A DNA stretch of 46,844 nt, from the NCBI GenBank assembly GCA_020650975.1, contig JAIPMN010005700.1, positions 1 to 46,844 on the forward strand, read 5' to 3'. Made by a program: the position numbers and the translations under genes. The DNA comes from Apostichopus californicus (taxonomy: Eukaryota; Echinodermata; Holothuroidea; Aspidochirotida; Stichopodidae). This document shows positions 21,401 through 33,400 of the stretch, piece after piece. Each line of letters starts with the position of its first letter. Position 1 is the stretch's first letter. The notes under the pieces are model-generated. The model was given only the letters and a program-made list of their open reading frames with translations, was not told where the DNA came from and did no database searches.

Positions 21401-24400
21401 TTAATTTCTCCTGTTTTCCTTCTCTTGCAATCAGATATCGTTCCAAATCGATGAGGATGAACCATTTAGTCCTGGAGATGTCATTGACATTGATGGATAT
21501 TTAGATACCAATGGGATTTTGATTGACGTGGAAGAAATCAGTAACATCATTACCCTTCCACAAATAACTATAACTTCAGTTGTGACTGTGGTGAGTTTTG
21601 ACTTAGACATATCGCTAGGGATCATCTTTGTTGCAAACCTTCTTTTTCACTTTTCACCAAATTCACTAAAGTTTTCTTGAGTAATGACTTCTACAACAGT
21701 CACTGAAATGTTACTTTCCAAGCAAAACATCAAGATTTGGTTAGTATGCTCTGCAGATAATAAAGAGTAATAGCTTCAGCTTTGATTCTTGTAAAGCATC
21801 CACATAAATTGTAGAAAGAATAGAATAATGTCAGTGACCATATGTATATATGTGGAACATTATGAATACTTAAGAGCAAGTAATGGGTGGGGGTTGGAAG
21901 GAGGGTTGGCTACAGAGATTGGAATTAGTAAAGGCAGTGTGGATTTTGTTTTATGGGGAAGCGGGGGCGGGGGAGGGGGTTATGATGCAGTTATGATATA
22001 ACCCACACAAGCATACAGACACTTCAAAAATGTCATATGAGATGGTAATAACTATAGGTGTTTGCCTAAGATAGATATGGATGTTATGGTTTTCTTGCAA
22101 CTTATTCAAATTTGTTTAATACTTGTCATGTAGTTACAATAGTCATAATAGTTGATGGTTTGTTCTCTTAATTGTATAAATTCAGTTTGGCTTGTCGGAT
22201 GAAGGTTCTACGGAAGTTGAAGAGCAAGACAGTTTCAGAATCACCATCACGGTCCAAAACCAAAATGTCACAGAGGGTGCTGTGGCATACAATGTCATCC
22301 TTACTACTCCAAGAGACCAGTTCATTATAAAATATAGTGAAAACTTCCTCCCATCTATCATTGAAGAAGGGTTGGACATAACTACCAGCGTGCTCACGTG
22401 GGAAAAGGATGTTTTAGAGAGTAAGTTAGTTTTTGTATCCATGGTCAATTCAGCATGATGTATGGCAAAGATATGAATTTATCCAAATTTGCTGATATTC
22501 TGTTAATGCATCTGGCAACAGTAAAGTGAATGATGTCATCACATGATGTCATCACATGATGTCATCACACATGATGTCATCACATGATGTCATCAATTGA
22601 GCTGTTAAATTTGTCTCTTCTTTGTTATAATTATTTGAACCACAAATATTACTTATCCACCGAGGAAATAATATTTCCGCAAACGATGTTGAATTTCGAT
22701 GAAATTCTAACTACAGAGAACAGCGACAGCTATTCAAACATTCTAATTGTATCATCTTTCAAGGATAAATCAACAACCAGATTATAACAGAAAAATATAT
22801 TTTTTGAAGCACATTTACTGTGATTACATCACAGACCAATTTATGATCCACTCCTTGGAAGATAATATGGTTAGGCCAGTCAACGTAGGTTTCATTTCAA
22901 TCAACCATATCTCGAGTTTTGGACTTATTAATTATCAATTTGGAAAATTTAGGTGCTACTATGTCTGCCACTAGAGTGAAGTTTGTCGACTATCACTTTT
23001 ATCTCTTGTTTCCTTCAGAGGGTGAGGAGATGATCCTATCATATGAAGGATACTTTAAGGACAGTTTTATCAGGAACTCTGATTCGTCGAGAACTATCGT
23101 CAGTGAAGTCACATGGAACGTTGAACCATCGAATGTTAATGTAAGTATAAATAGTATTGGGAATTTGTAAGGTTGTATCAACAGATGAGTCATGTGACTA
23201 CATTGATATGTGAGAGGAAGGAGTAGGAAGAACATGGAAAACCCCAAGTAGAGATGTTACAACATAAATAGAAAAGACTGTTTAGAATATTAAATCATCA
23301 GGTCCTTTGTGTCAAAGATTTGAACATGTTGTATCATCACATAGTAAAGTCATATACATTTAAAGAGAGAAATAGGGGCTGGGTGGAGAGAAGGGAACTG
23401 CAAATTATCACATAGTTTTACAATATTGGTCAATAGTGAATGATGATAGGGGATTGAAATGTTAAACCATCAAATAGAAAGTATGTTTTTGGACTGGCAG
23501 TTAATTTAGATCACCGATACAGCATTTACTGGGCGTGTAGGAAGGAAATATTAGCATGTCAAGTCATCATAATTTATCATCTGGAGCAGATACGAAAAGT
23601 AGAAAGTGTAAATTAGAAATTTCTGACAATTCAACTGCTATCAAGGAATGGAATGGAATTCAACTACAGTAAAATCCTCTATATAGTTTTATTCTTGGAT
23701 TACATTCGTACAGGGCAATCTCGTAGAGTATGGACCATTGACAGATGACGTCTGCCTGAAGAAGAATATTTCCTACGACACTCCTATCTTAGTTCCAAAT
23801 TACTTACACCTGATCTGGATCTTTGTGGTTGCATTCTTGGTCGGCTTCCTCTGTATTCTGCTCCTATGGTTTCTGTGCAGGAGAGGATCTATGTCCACCA
23901 TCCAGTCGGTGGGGGATGGATGGGGTGGAGCAGCCAATAATTCCCTTAGCTATTCAGGATGGTACTTAAAGTTTGACAGTTTCGAGAGGTTGAGGTAAGT
24001 AAAATTACTTCATATTCCGCTCTTTACCCCTCTTTACCCCTCTTTACCCCTTCAAATCTAGTGAGTTGTTTACTACAGTTGTATAGACCTCTCTACCATG
24101 CCCCCCCCCCCTCCTGCCACAAAGATGACAGTATTGTACTCTCATATTTCATATTTACAATAATCAGTATTTCCCCAAAATATGGAGCAAAGTCAAAGAA
24201 TGGTTTCTCATAATGAAAATCCAACATATTGTATAATTTATCAGTATACTCAAATTCTGAAAATATTTCAAATGTCCAGATCCTGAAACAAAGTACCTCT
24301 TGAAATCTTTCAAACAAATTTTTAGCAAGTTACAATTGAGGGGCTGTACAAACGGCCTTTGACTACGATATCTTCTGTTGCAGAAACATTGTCGTTTAAC

Positions 24401-27400
24401 GAGGAACACCTCGTACCCTCAAACAGATTCCTGGTGTACTAATGAATCTAGCAACAAAATAGTATGCCAGTGTAAACTTATTTTGTTGTTCATTCTTTAT
24501 TTTTATGTTCCCTAACAGTGCTTAGGACGAGGGCGGGTAGAAATTAATCTTGCTGGCCAAAGTGAAGTTTTATACCTAATTTGTGGACCCAAACACTTAA
24601 GGGTATATACTAACTCTTGTGAAATGGGAATATCACATTCTAGGATGAAATAAGAGATCAGAAAGGTTTACATACTGATTCTCTATGTTGAAAGAATCCT
24701 ATCTCTGGAAGACCCTATGCATTAAAGGGTGTGAAGACTCCCGCAAAAAGAAATGTCTAATGCCGGTAATCTGACCTAGTTTCAAATGAGGTGTAACAGA
24801 AGTGTTAGACACCACCATCGATCCCAGAAAATACACACACTGCTTGCTACCGTCGGTAATTAGACACTAGTGTACAGTCAGTACATACAGCTGCGGTCAA
24901 TACCCACAGCACAGTGTACAAACGATACAGCGATGGACATCTCAGGTCCAGCTAAAGATAACAAGATATCACGTTTCATTACTGTCTGCATTTTGTAGCG
25001 ACAAGAGAAAAACTTCACTTATAAGCAACGGAAAGTTAACTTTTTGAGAAGACGCACGCTGTTTGGGGGGAGTCTTCAATGCCTTTAATGCAAACTGCCC
25101 AAAGTTTACATACTTATGTTTAACCTTGCCATAAGGCACACACATTAATAGGGTTTAGAAATATTGTGGGCTGTGGAAAATATACCAGTTGACCACACTT
25201 TGACCTCCTCTTGTTGAGAAATCTGGCCAGGGAATGCACAAATGATGTCAACATTAGTATTACTTACATTAGCCTTACTTTATAAATGTATTCCATTCTG
25301 TTTTCCTATCAACAGGCAAACAGCAAAGAGTGAAAGTGTTGTTTACTTTCTCACCCAGAAAGATCAAAAGAAGAAACATCACGAGATGGGGAGGTGAGTA
25401 AATTAATTTCTCTGTTATCGAATGAGATCGTTGACAAAGAAATGTTGAAATTTATATGCATGGTACTCCCCTTCAGAGAGTCAATAATTCAAAAGTCTTA
25501 GGTTTATACATGCCCAGCTCTTGTGGAATGATTATATTAATTATATCTCTAAACAAATTTCGAAAGGTGTAGGTATTTTGTCTAAATTCAAACATAATTT
25601 TCCAAAGAATATTTTAAGGACTAGTTACTTTAGCGTTATCCTTCCTCATCTTTTGTATTGCTCCATCGTCTGGTCTGGTACTTCTAAGACTAATCTTAAC
25701 AAGTTGTATATTCTACAGAAGAGAGCAGTATAGGCATTTAATGTTCTCCGCCCCTCGCTATAGTACAAGTTGTTTATTTGCTTCTTTAAATGTGCTCAAG
25801 CTTGATGATCTCATTACTCTAATATTCTTACATTTACTTACCATGTTATTTATAATCTTCTCTCAAATTCAGTTTCTACTCTTTGTAACTTTTATGTTGG
25901 GTGCCCCTATCCATACCTAGGTAATTATTGCAGGATGGTTTCTAAAGCAATGAACAGTACACGATGAGTTTTATCAGGGCTGGAGGACTTGAGTCCACTT
26001 TACTTTAATGTTGAAAAGTCGTGTGAGAGGTCCTTGGCCTTAAACAAGACTGTAGATCTTTAACTTTAACTCTGTACTCAGGGCACTGGACTTGGACTCT
26101 TTGTGGACTTGAGATATATATTCGATTGCAGCCATGGGTTTTCTCCCTTTGTAGATATGATTCCAAGCTGTGTACACCTACAAGCATATGAACTTTGTTT
26201 GCACTTCTTACTGGAATAATTCTGATGGGTTCCCATGAAATTTCTCCATGCCTGTACTAAAAAAATATTTCAAAATGTTAACTGATCATAATTTCATATG
26301 TACATTGGTAATGTTGCACAGGAGATGACCTAGAGAGCATTTAGTGTTACAATGTGTTTGCCTAATTTTATGAAGATTAAATTGTAGATGGGTATTATTA
26401 CATCAATTCAAGTCAATTGCTCAAGAAAGAAAAAGTTTTATGTCCGATCTGAACCCTTAAGCGACTTCCCAAATTATACTTGTCATATAGTATGTGTAGA
26501 AGTAATAAACCTGGTTGTACATTCTTTGATATGACTTAAATTGTTCTGATGAGAATTACCTCATACATATGGCCTACATCATAAGGTGTTACAAATGTTT
26601 CCTCGTTTATGGAAATCGAATATATGTAGAAGTATAATACCTGAATCTGTATGCATACCTTCAAATGACTTAATTCATTTGATCAAGAGTGCCTCATAAA
26701 TATACATAGTTAGAAACATGAAAAATCGGATATAGGAATATTGTTTTTTCCTCTCTTTTTTTTGTCACTAGTATTGACATCGTCATGACGATAAGCCTAG
26801 ACATGCAACTTGAAGCTCTGAGGCTTAATTCTATGATGGAGTCATTTCAACTGATGATGGAGAAGTTTGGAAGCACGACCACTCTGAGTCGAGACCTCCT
26901 GCAAAAAATCTTCAAGAAGAGCAGTAGACAAATGAAGGATGCCTTGAAGGGCCTGACTGACAGTTACAGAAGTGAAATGCATCGACTGGAAGTCAGGCAT
27001 GGACATGAATTACAGGTAAAATTGTCAATGATGTCAAGTTCTGCTCTAAATTGTCACTGATTCAGAGTGCAAATAAAAACAAAAACTTAAACTAGTAGCC
27101 TTAAAAGTTAAAATGTTAAATGCTGGTTAATCTGGTAGGGTGTACCTTGAACGAAATATTTAAGGAAGGTCATTTATGATCTGGTCACATCAGAGATTAA
27201 TTTATATAAAACAAAGAAATAAAGAATACGTCTAATTAATATCATAATTTGACTTGAAAATTGCTACAGAGAAAATTCTTGTTTGATTATATTATTAATT
27301 TATGATATTGTTAAATATCAGGTATCAAGCGTTTTGGGGGAATTTTGTTTTTGTTTTTTAATTTAGGCAAAGCAATACCAGTTGAAGAAGAAACATGACA

Positions 27401-30400
27401 TACTCTGGCAGAGAAGCAGAGAGCAGATGAAACATCTCGACAGTAAATTGATGAAGGAACTCCTAGATACTCTTGACCAACAAAGAGATGTAGAGATAGC
27501 AGAGGCAACTTACCTCTTACAGTTATCACAAGGAGAAGAATCAGAGAATCTACGAAAGGTTAGTCATCATGTCACATTTTAATGGATGTGTAAAAGTAAG
27601 TTGGCTTGACGTTTTGATCCTAGCAGGACCTTCTTCAAAGGCTAAAATGACCTGGCCTTTTCTTCAAAGGCTTTCTTCAAAGGCTAAAAGGTTTTCTTCA
27701 AAGGCTAAAATGAAATGGCCTTTTAGCCTTTGAAGAAGATCCTGCTAGGATCGAAACGTCAGGCCAACTTACTTTTACACATTCTCTTACACAGGCTCTC
27801 TAGTGGATAAGCAGTTTGCTAACAGTTTTATTTTATTTTGTTTACATTTTAATGGAGGCAGTTTTATGCATTGAGAGCGTGGTGGCCAATTGGCTAAGGC
27901 GTCGGACTCGTGATCTAAGGATTGCTGGTTCGATTCCTGCCTAGTTCATTACGTTGTGTCCTTGGGCAAGATGCTTTATCTCAATTGCCTCTCTCCACCC
28001 AGGGGTTAAATGGGTTCCTGTGACGTAACTTGTCATTGGGCGCATTATATAACTGCTGCCAACCGGAGGGATTGTCTCTGGGACAGGTTATCATTGACCA
28101 GGGGTAATATAACGTCTGTAAATCGCTTTGAGACCTATCGCTGGTATGAAGCCCTATATAATTCAAAAGCAAATATTATTATATATATTGAAGATTTTGG
28201 AAAATATTTGAGACTATTATACACGCTTTATCCCAGCGCAATGCTACTTCTAACTTTACTGATTAAATTGTCAAATGAAACGGCAAAATACGGAACAAAT
28301 ATTATCTAATATGATTTTTGCATAGGACTGTTACTAATATGAATGAGTTCCTGTGCAATGAAAATGTTTATAGTGAATGAATTCATTAGTTATTCACAAA
28401 CTAACATTCCTTAGGTGAAGTTGTCCAGGAAGCTGTCTTAGTAAGATGTTATCAAGATACTTTTTCCAATAATAGTTTTAGTAATTTTCTTGATTGGTTT
28501 GATAAACTTGTTGGAAATTGTCGACATAAAACCTAGAGGCTTGTTTAGTGAACCAGCATGAAGCATTCAACATAACGTATATAAGTAGTAAGGGTTTTGA
28601 AGTTTCCAAAACCTAGTTTAATTCTTAATCTACTTAAATCGTAACATCAAGGTTTTTCTCCGATGAGCTAAATGCTTCAGTGGAGACAACATTCTGTTTG
28701 TCTTTGATGGTGTAGCTTAAAGGGTGTGAAGACTCGCGCAAAAAGAAATGTCTAGTGCCGGTAATCTGACCTAGTTTCGAATGAGGTGTAACAGAAGTGT
28801 TAGACACTACCATCGATCTCAGAAAATACACACACAGCTTGCTACCATCGGTAATTAGACACTAGTGTATAGTCAGCACATACAGCTGCGGTCAATACCC
28901 ACAGCACAGTGTACAAACAATACAGCGATGGACATCTCAGGTCCAGCTAAAGATAACAAGGTATCATGTTTTATTACTGTACTGTCTGCATTTTGTAGCG
29001 ACACGAACAAAACGTCACTTGCAAGCAACGGAAAGTTAACTTTTTCAGATGGCCGCACGCGGTTTGGGGCGAGTCTTCAATGCCTTTAAGGGAGGATACT
29101 AATGACAAAAGGACATTCTCAAAAATAAATAAATAAAGCAACCAAAAAGAAAAGAAATGGCTTTCTTGGGAACTAATACAAGAACCAGGCATTAACATTA
29201 CCAAGCCTATCAAGGTGACTTCTGTCTTTGATTAATTCTGTTTACATATCAAACTGAACAAATCTGATTGGTTTCATTTATTTGTGTAAAAAAAATATAT
29301 ATATATATATATATTTTTATTTTTTCGTAAGGCACTTCAAAGTACTCATCAAGACATTTGATCTTATCAAACATGTCAAGGTGACTTCGTCCTATGAATA
29401 TTAATATTTTATTCAAAAGTGAAACAAATTATTTGTCCGTTTTGACTTAAAGATTATAAAAATTTCAAAGTAAGCATATGAATACTTTTGAAGTCTTTAT
29501 GATCTTATCAAACAAATCAAGGTGACTTTTCCCTCTTTATATAATTATTTTATTTAAAGTGAAACAAACTTGTCTATTTCAAACTTAAAACAATTTCAAG
29601 GTAAGCAATTGGAAGCCCCTCAACTATTTTGAAATTATCGATCATATCAAATTGACTTTATCGTCTGAAGATAATTTTCTATTAAAAGTGAAAAAGTGTT
29701 TCTGTTGCTTGATTTTACGTACTTCAGGATGAAACACATGAAAGTCAAGCACATGTAGTTTATTTGAGTTGAGATCTGTGAATATTGTCAATTGTACAGT
29801 AAGATAATATATTCCATAAAATTTAGATAAATTTCATAAATTTGACAGGAATATGACATCAAGAAACGAATCGCCATAAAACAGATACAGCAAACATCAA
29901 TCGATGAGGTCATATTGGAAGGTCAACTCGATGAGGATGGGGCCAGAACCCTCCTCACGGAGTACCATGATATGACCTTGTCTCTGGACGCCTTCATGGA
30001 TGATGAAATCTCTAGTAGGAGGATGACTTTGGAAGAGACAACAGAAAGAAAGAAGAACTTCACAGAGGAAAAGGTGTGTTTAAGATAAATAAATCAACCA
30101 GTGGCGGAGCGTCCATACACTCAGATGGGGCAGATGCCCCCCTTGATGGACTCAAATGGACTGCTGGCGCCCTTTTCAGCTTTTTACCACTTTTTACTTA
30201 TTTGCGATTATTGACTTTTTTATTGCGCTCTCAAATACCTATTGACATTTGTCACATTTTGTTGGTGTCATTTTCTGACGAAATGACGATGACACCTATT
30301 TATTCTTCGTTTATCTGCAAATTAGCAAGGCCCGGAAAGGGTCATTTCCGGCGATCTAGGGAGTATCTTTACTCAAAAAATTTCTGTACGTTCCTCGCCA

Positions 30401-33400
30401 ACCTGTGGTGGCGCTCCGCTTAGATAGTGCCGAAAGCACCCCTACAGACCATTCTCGCCCCCCCCCCCCTCCGACCAATACCCCTAGCTCCGCCACTGAA
30501 ATCAATCAATCAATAAAAGGAACAACCTGTCCTCCAAACCTTTTAGCAGGAAAAATTGTTTGAATTTATAAATAAAGTATATCTTAAATAAGTTTTTCAA
30601 ATGTGTGGAATTTGATGAAATGCATTTGTTGTCTATATTCTTATTACAGAATCAGGAAGAAGAATGGAATAAGAAGCTATTGAATACCATGGCAACCCAG
30701 ACTCTTGACGCTGTAACCGACCTAGAAAAAGACGGTAAACTCACAGAGGAGCAGAGCCAGCAATACTTGGATAGAATACGAAAGGATGTACAAGCTGCAA
30801 AAGAGAAATATGAAATTAACAGAGCATATCAACAGGCTGCTTTGCACAAAAGACTAACACAGATAAAGAAAGAAAAGCTTGTTGTTAAGGTATATCTTGG
30901 GTTTGTTTACACTAAGCTGAAAGCTGCTGATATATGTATATAATTTTTTTTTGTTTTTTTTTGCGGTATAACAATTTATGAACATTAAACTTAGTTTAAC
31001 AGAAACTACATTGCTACTTTTACTGCATTAATATCTAAAGAGATGATTCAAATCTTCAAATGTAGGCTACTTTTTGAAGCAAACATCTATGGTTACAGTA
31101 GGTCTAAGCCTACCACACTTTCTTAATGGTAAATCTTCAAAGGTAGGCTACTCTTTGAAGCAAACATCAATGGTAACAGTAGGTTTAAGCCTACCACACT
31201 TTCTTAAGGGTTTGACAGGTAATTGCAACAGATTATTCCTTCTGGTCTTCCTCTTGTACCTCCTTCCATCTTCCTAAACCTTGAACTAAGCAATCATCAG
31301 CATTCAGGAAATAATGTATGAATGCCATTTGGATGTAAATAGTTCCTAAAGAAATCCACCAGGTGTTAGGTCAGCACACTGCCAATGGATGGCCATTATG
31401 TGTGTGATTTTGTTTTTTGTCTATCTTCAACGGAGAAACATAATAAAATCTTGCCTAAAAGATTATTATGACCCTCCTACATACAGTTCAACCATTTATC
31501 TCCTTTGTTTATGTGTTTTTTTTTACTTTCACAGGAAAAGGAACAAGCCGAGGCTTTGGCAAAGTTTGAAAGTGAGGAGCAAGCGAGACTCAAGCGCAAC
31601 GAGCGAGGTATTAACAAAAAATGCATTTCATAATCATTCAATTCACTCCTGTTGTATATCGTTCTGATTCGTTTAGATTCATTATGTAAGATGTAAATAC
31701 ATAAAATTGATGGACAACAATGTAAAAGTCATCAGTTTGACCCCTAATATGATCGAAAGTCAAAAACTTGTCACTTGTGATAATCAGTTTGATTTCATAG
31801 CCTAGCAACAATTTCTTCTTTGATCAAATTCTATATATGATTTGTTTAAGTCGATGTAAAGAATTAGATGTTCAGATTTAGAGGTTGCAAAAAAAATCTG
31901 TTTGTTCTTATTATGATTAAAAGAAGACAATAGAACAGTCACATGAAAGAAATGAAATAAAGAAAGATATATTATGCTAATGATTTCTGTTTTTGTTTTT
32001 TCACAAAACAGATCCACAAGTGTATATGGATTCCAAACTGACCTTATTGTCTAGTCATCAAACAGAAAAGGACCGTCTTAGCAACCAACTAGACGAAGAA
32101 GCCACGGAAGAACTCAACAAAATGGAATCAGAATTGGTTGATAATACCAAACAAGAGATTGAAAAATTGAAACAGGGTGTCTACGCACAGCTGATGCAAA
32201 ATAACGGTAAGTTTAATACCATATTAACTTCTCCAGGCAACCCCCTCCCTTCTGGATATTTCTCCAAATTTATGGAATGTATTTTGTCATAATGTTAATG
32301 TATATTCTTATCAGAAAAGGGATAGATTTTTTAAAAAATGTCTCAAAATAACAGTAAATTTAGTATCATATTGTTATGATAAAAACAATTTAAATCAATC
32401 CCCTCCCCACCCCCCAACCCCTCCCTCTAATGCCGATTTTCATCTCTTACTGATTTTCAACATTTTATAGAAAATGGATTTTGTTCAATATGTTGAATTT
32501 GTCTCTAATTATTCCTTCATGATCAAATTGTAAAGAAAGAAATTCTGTTCACAGCTGATGCTGATCAATGCAAGTTCTACAATCTTTTACATCATTACAT
32601 CTTAAACTACCCCCTCTTTGTAATCTCTACAAACACAATGAACAGGTTGTTTTGTTCTGAATTATTTTTAAGGATTGACAGAAAGTATGAAGAATGAGAT
32701 TCTAGAGCAGCATGCCAGGAATCTGGAACAACTTGACGAGGAGAGGCAGGAAGCGAGAACCAGACAGGAGAGGGATATCAAGGTAAGTAAATCATCAAAG
32801 TGGTCAACATTTTGGGGGGGATTGAGGATGCAAGAGGTACCAAAGAGTGTAAGAAATGTATGAAATTCATGATAGTGTTGTAGTGATTATCTGGAGTGGA
32901 AATTTATGTAAAGATGTGCAGTGCAAAAAATTTCAAAGAGAAAATACTGAATTACAGGAAATAAACATTTTGCTGGATATCACATACACTAGTGGTTTTC
33001 TGATGTTCACTAAATTCAGAGACGAACTTTAAGTTAGTGCTTTGCCAAAAAAAAACATTGTTAGGTATCATGTGTATGTGTATGTATACCCTTGATAAAA
33101 AATGAACAGATTTTAGTTTGGATAAGAGAGAGAGAAACAGAGAGTTTGACTTATTCCTATGTTGTTAAAGGTTTTACATCGAAATGACATTGTATTCAAA
33201 TAATCTGGCATCAAAATAATGTCATATTACACTATGCTCCGTTAAAATTTTCTTCCTTCAACATTATGTTGCATGAATGCAACAGAAAGCTTTGCATTTA
33301 ACTTACGTTGCATTTAAAGTCATTGTCCAAAACTTCTTGTCGAAATAATGTAAAAATGGACAAAGAAGACAGTTGGGATATGGTTTTGGCCTAATCTTAT

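Noticed and set aside
22525..22596. CRISPR-like array
   Set aside because: Units are directly contiguous without spacers and the genome is animal; it is a minisatellite.
22584..22787. Open frame containing STEEIIFPQTMLNFDEILTT, a possible extra EVC2 ectodomain exon
   Set aside because: Joining it in the required phase 1 after the only nearby AG gives an early stop, while direct joining of the flanking exons is in frame and reads well.
27885..27955. tRNA gene
   Set aside because: Promoter boxes are good but cloverleaf stems do not pair and a SINE body and tail follow.
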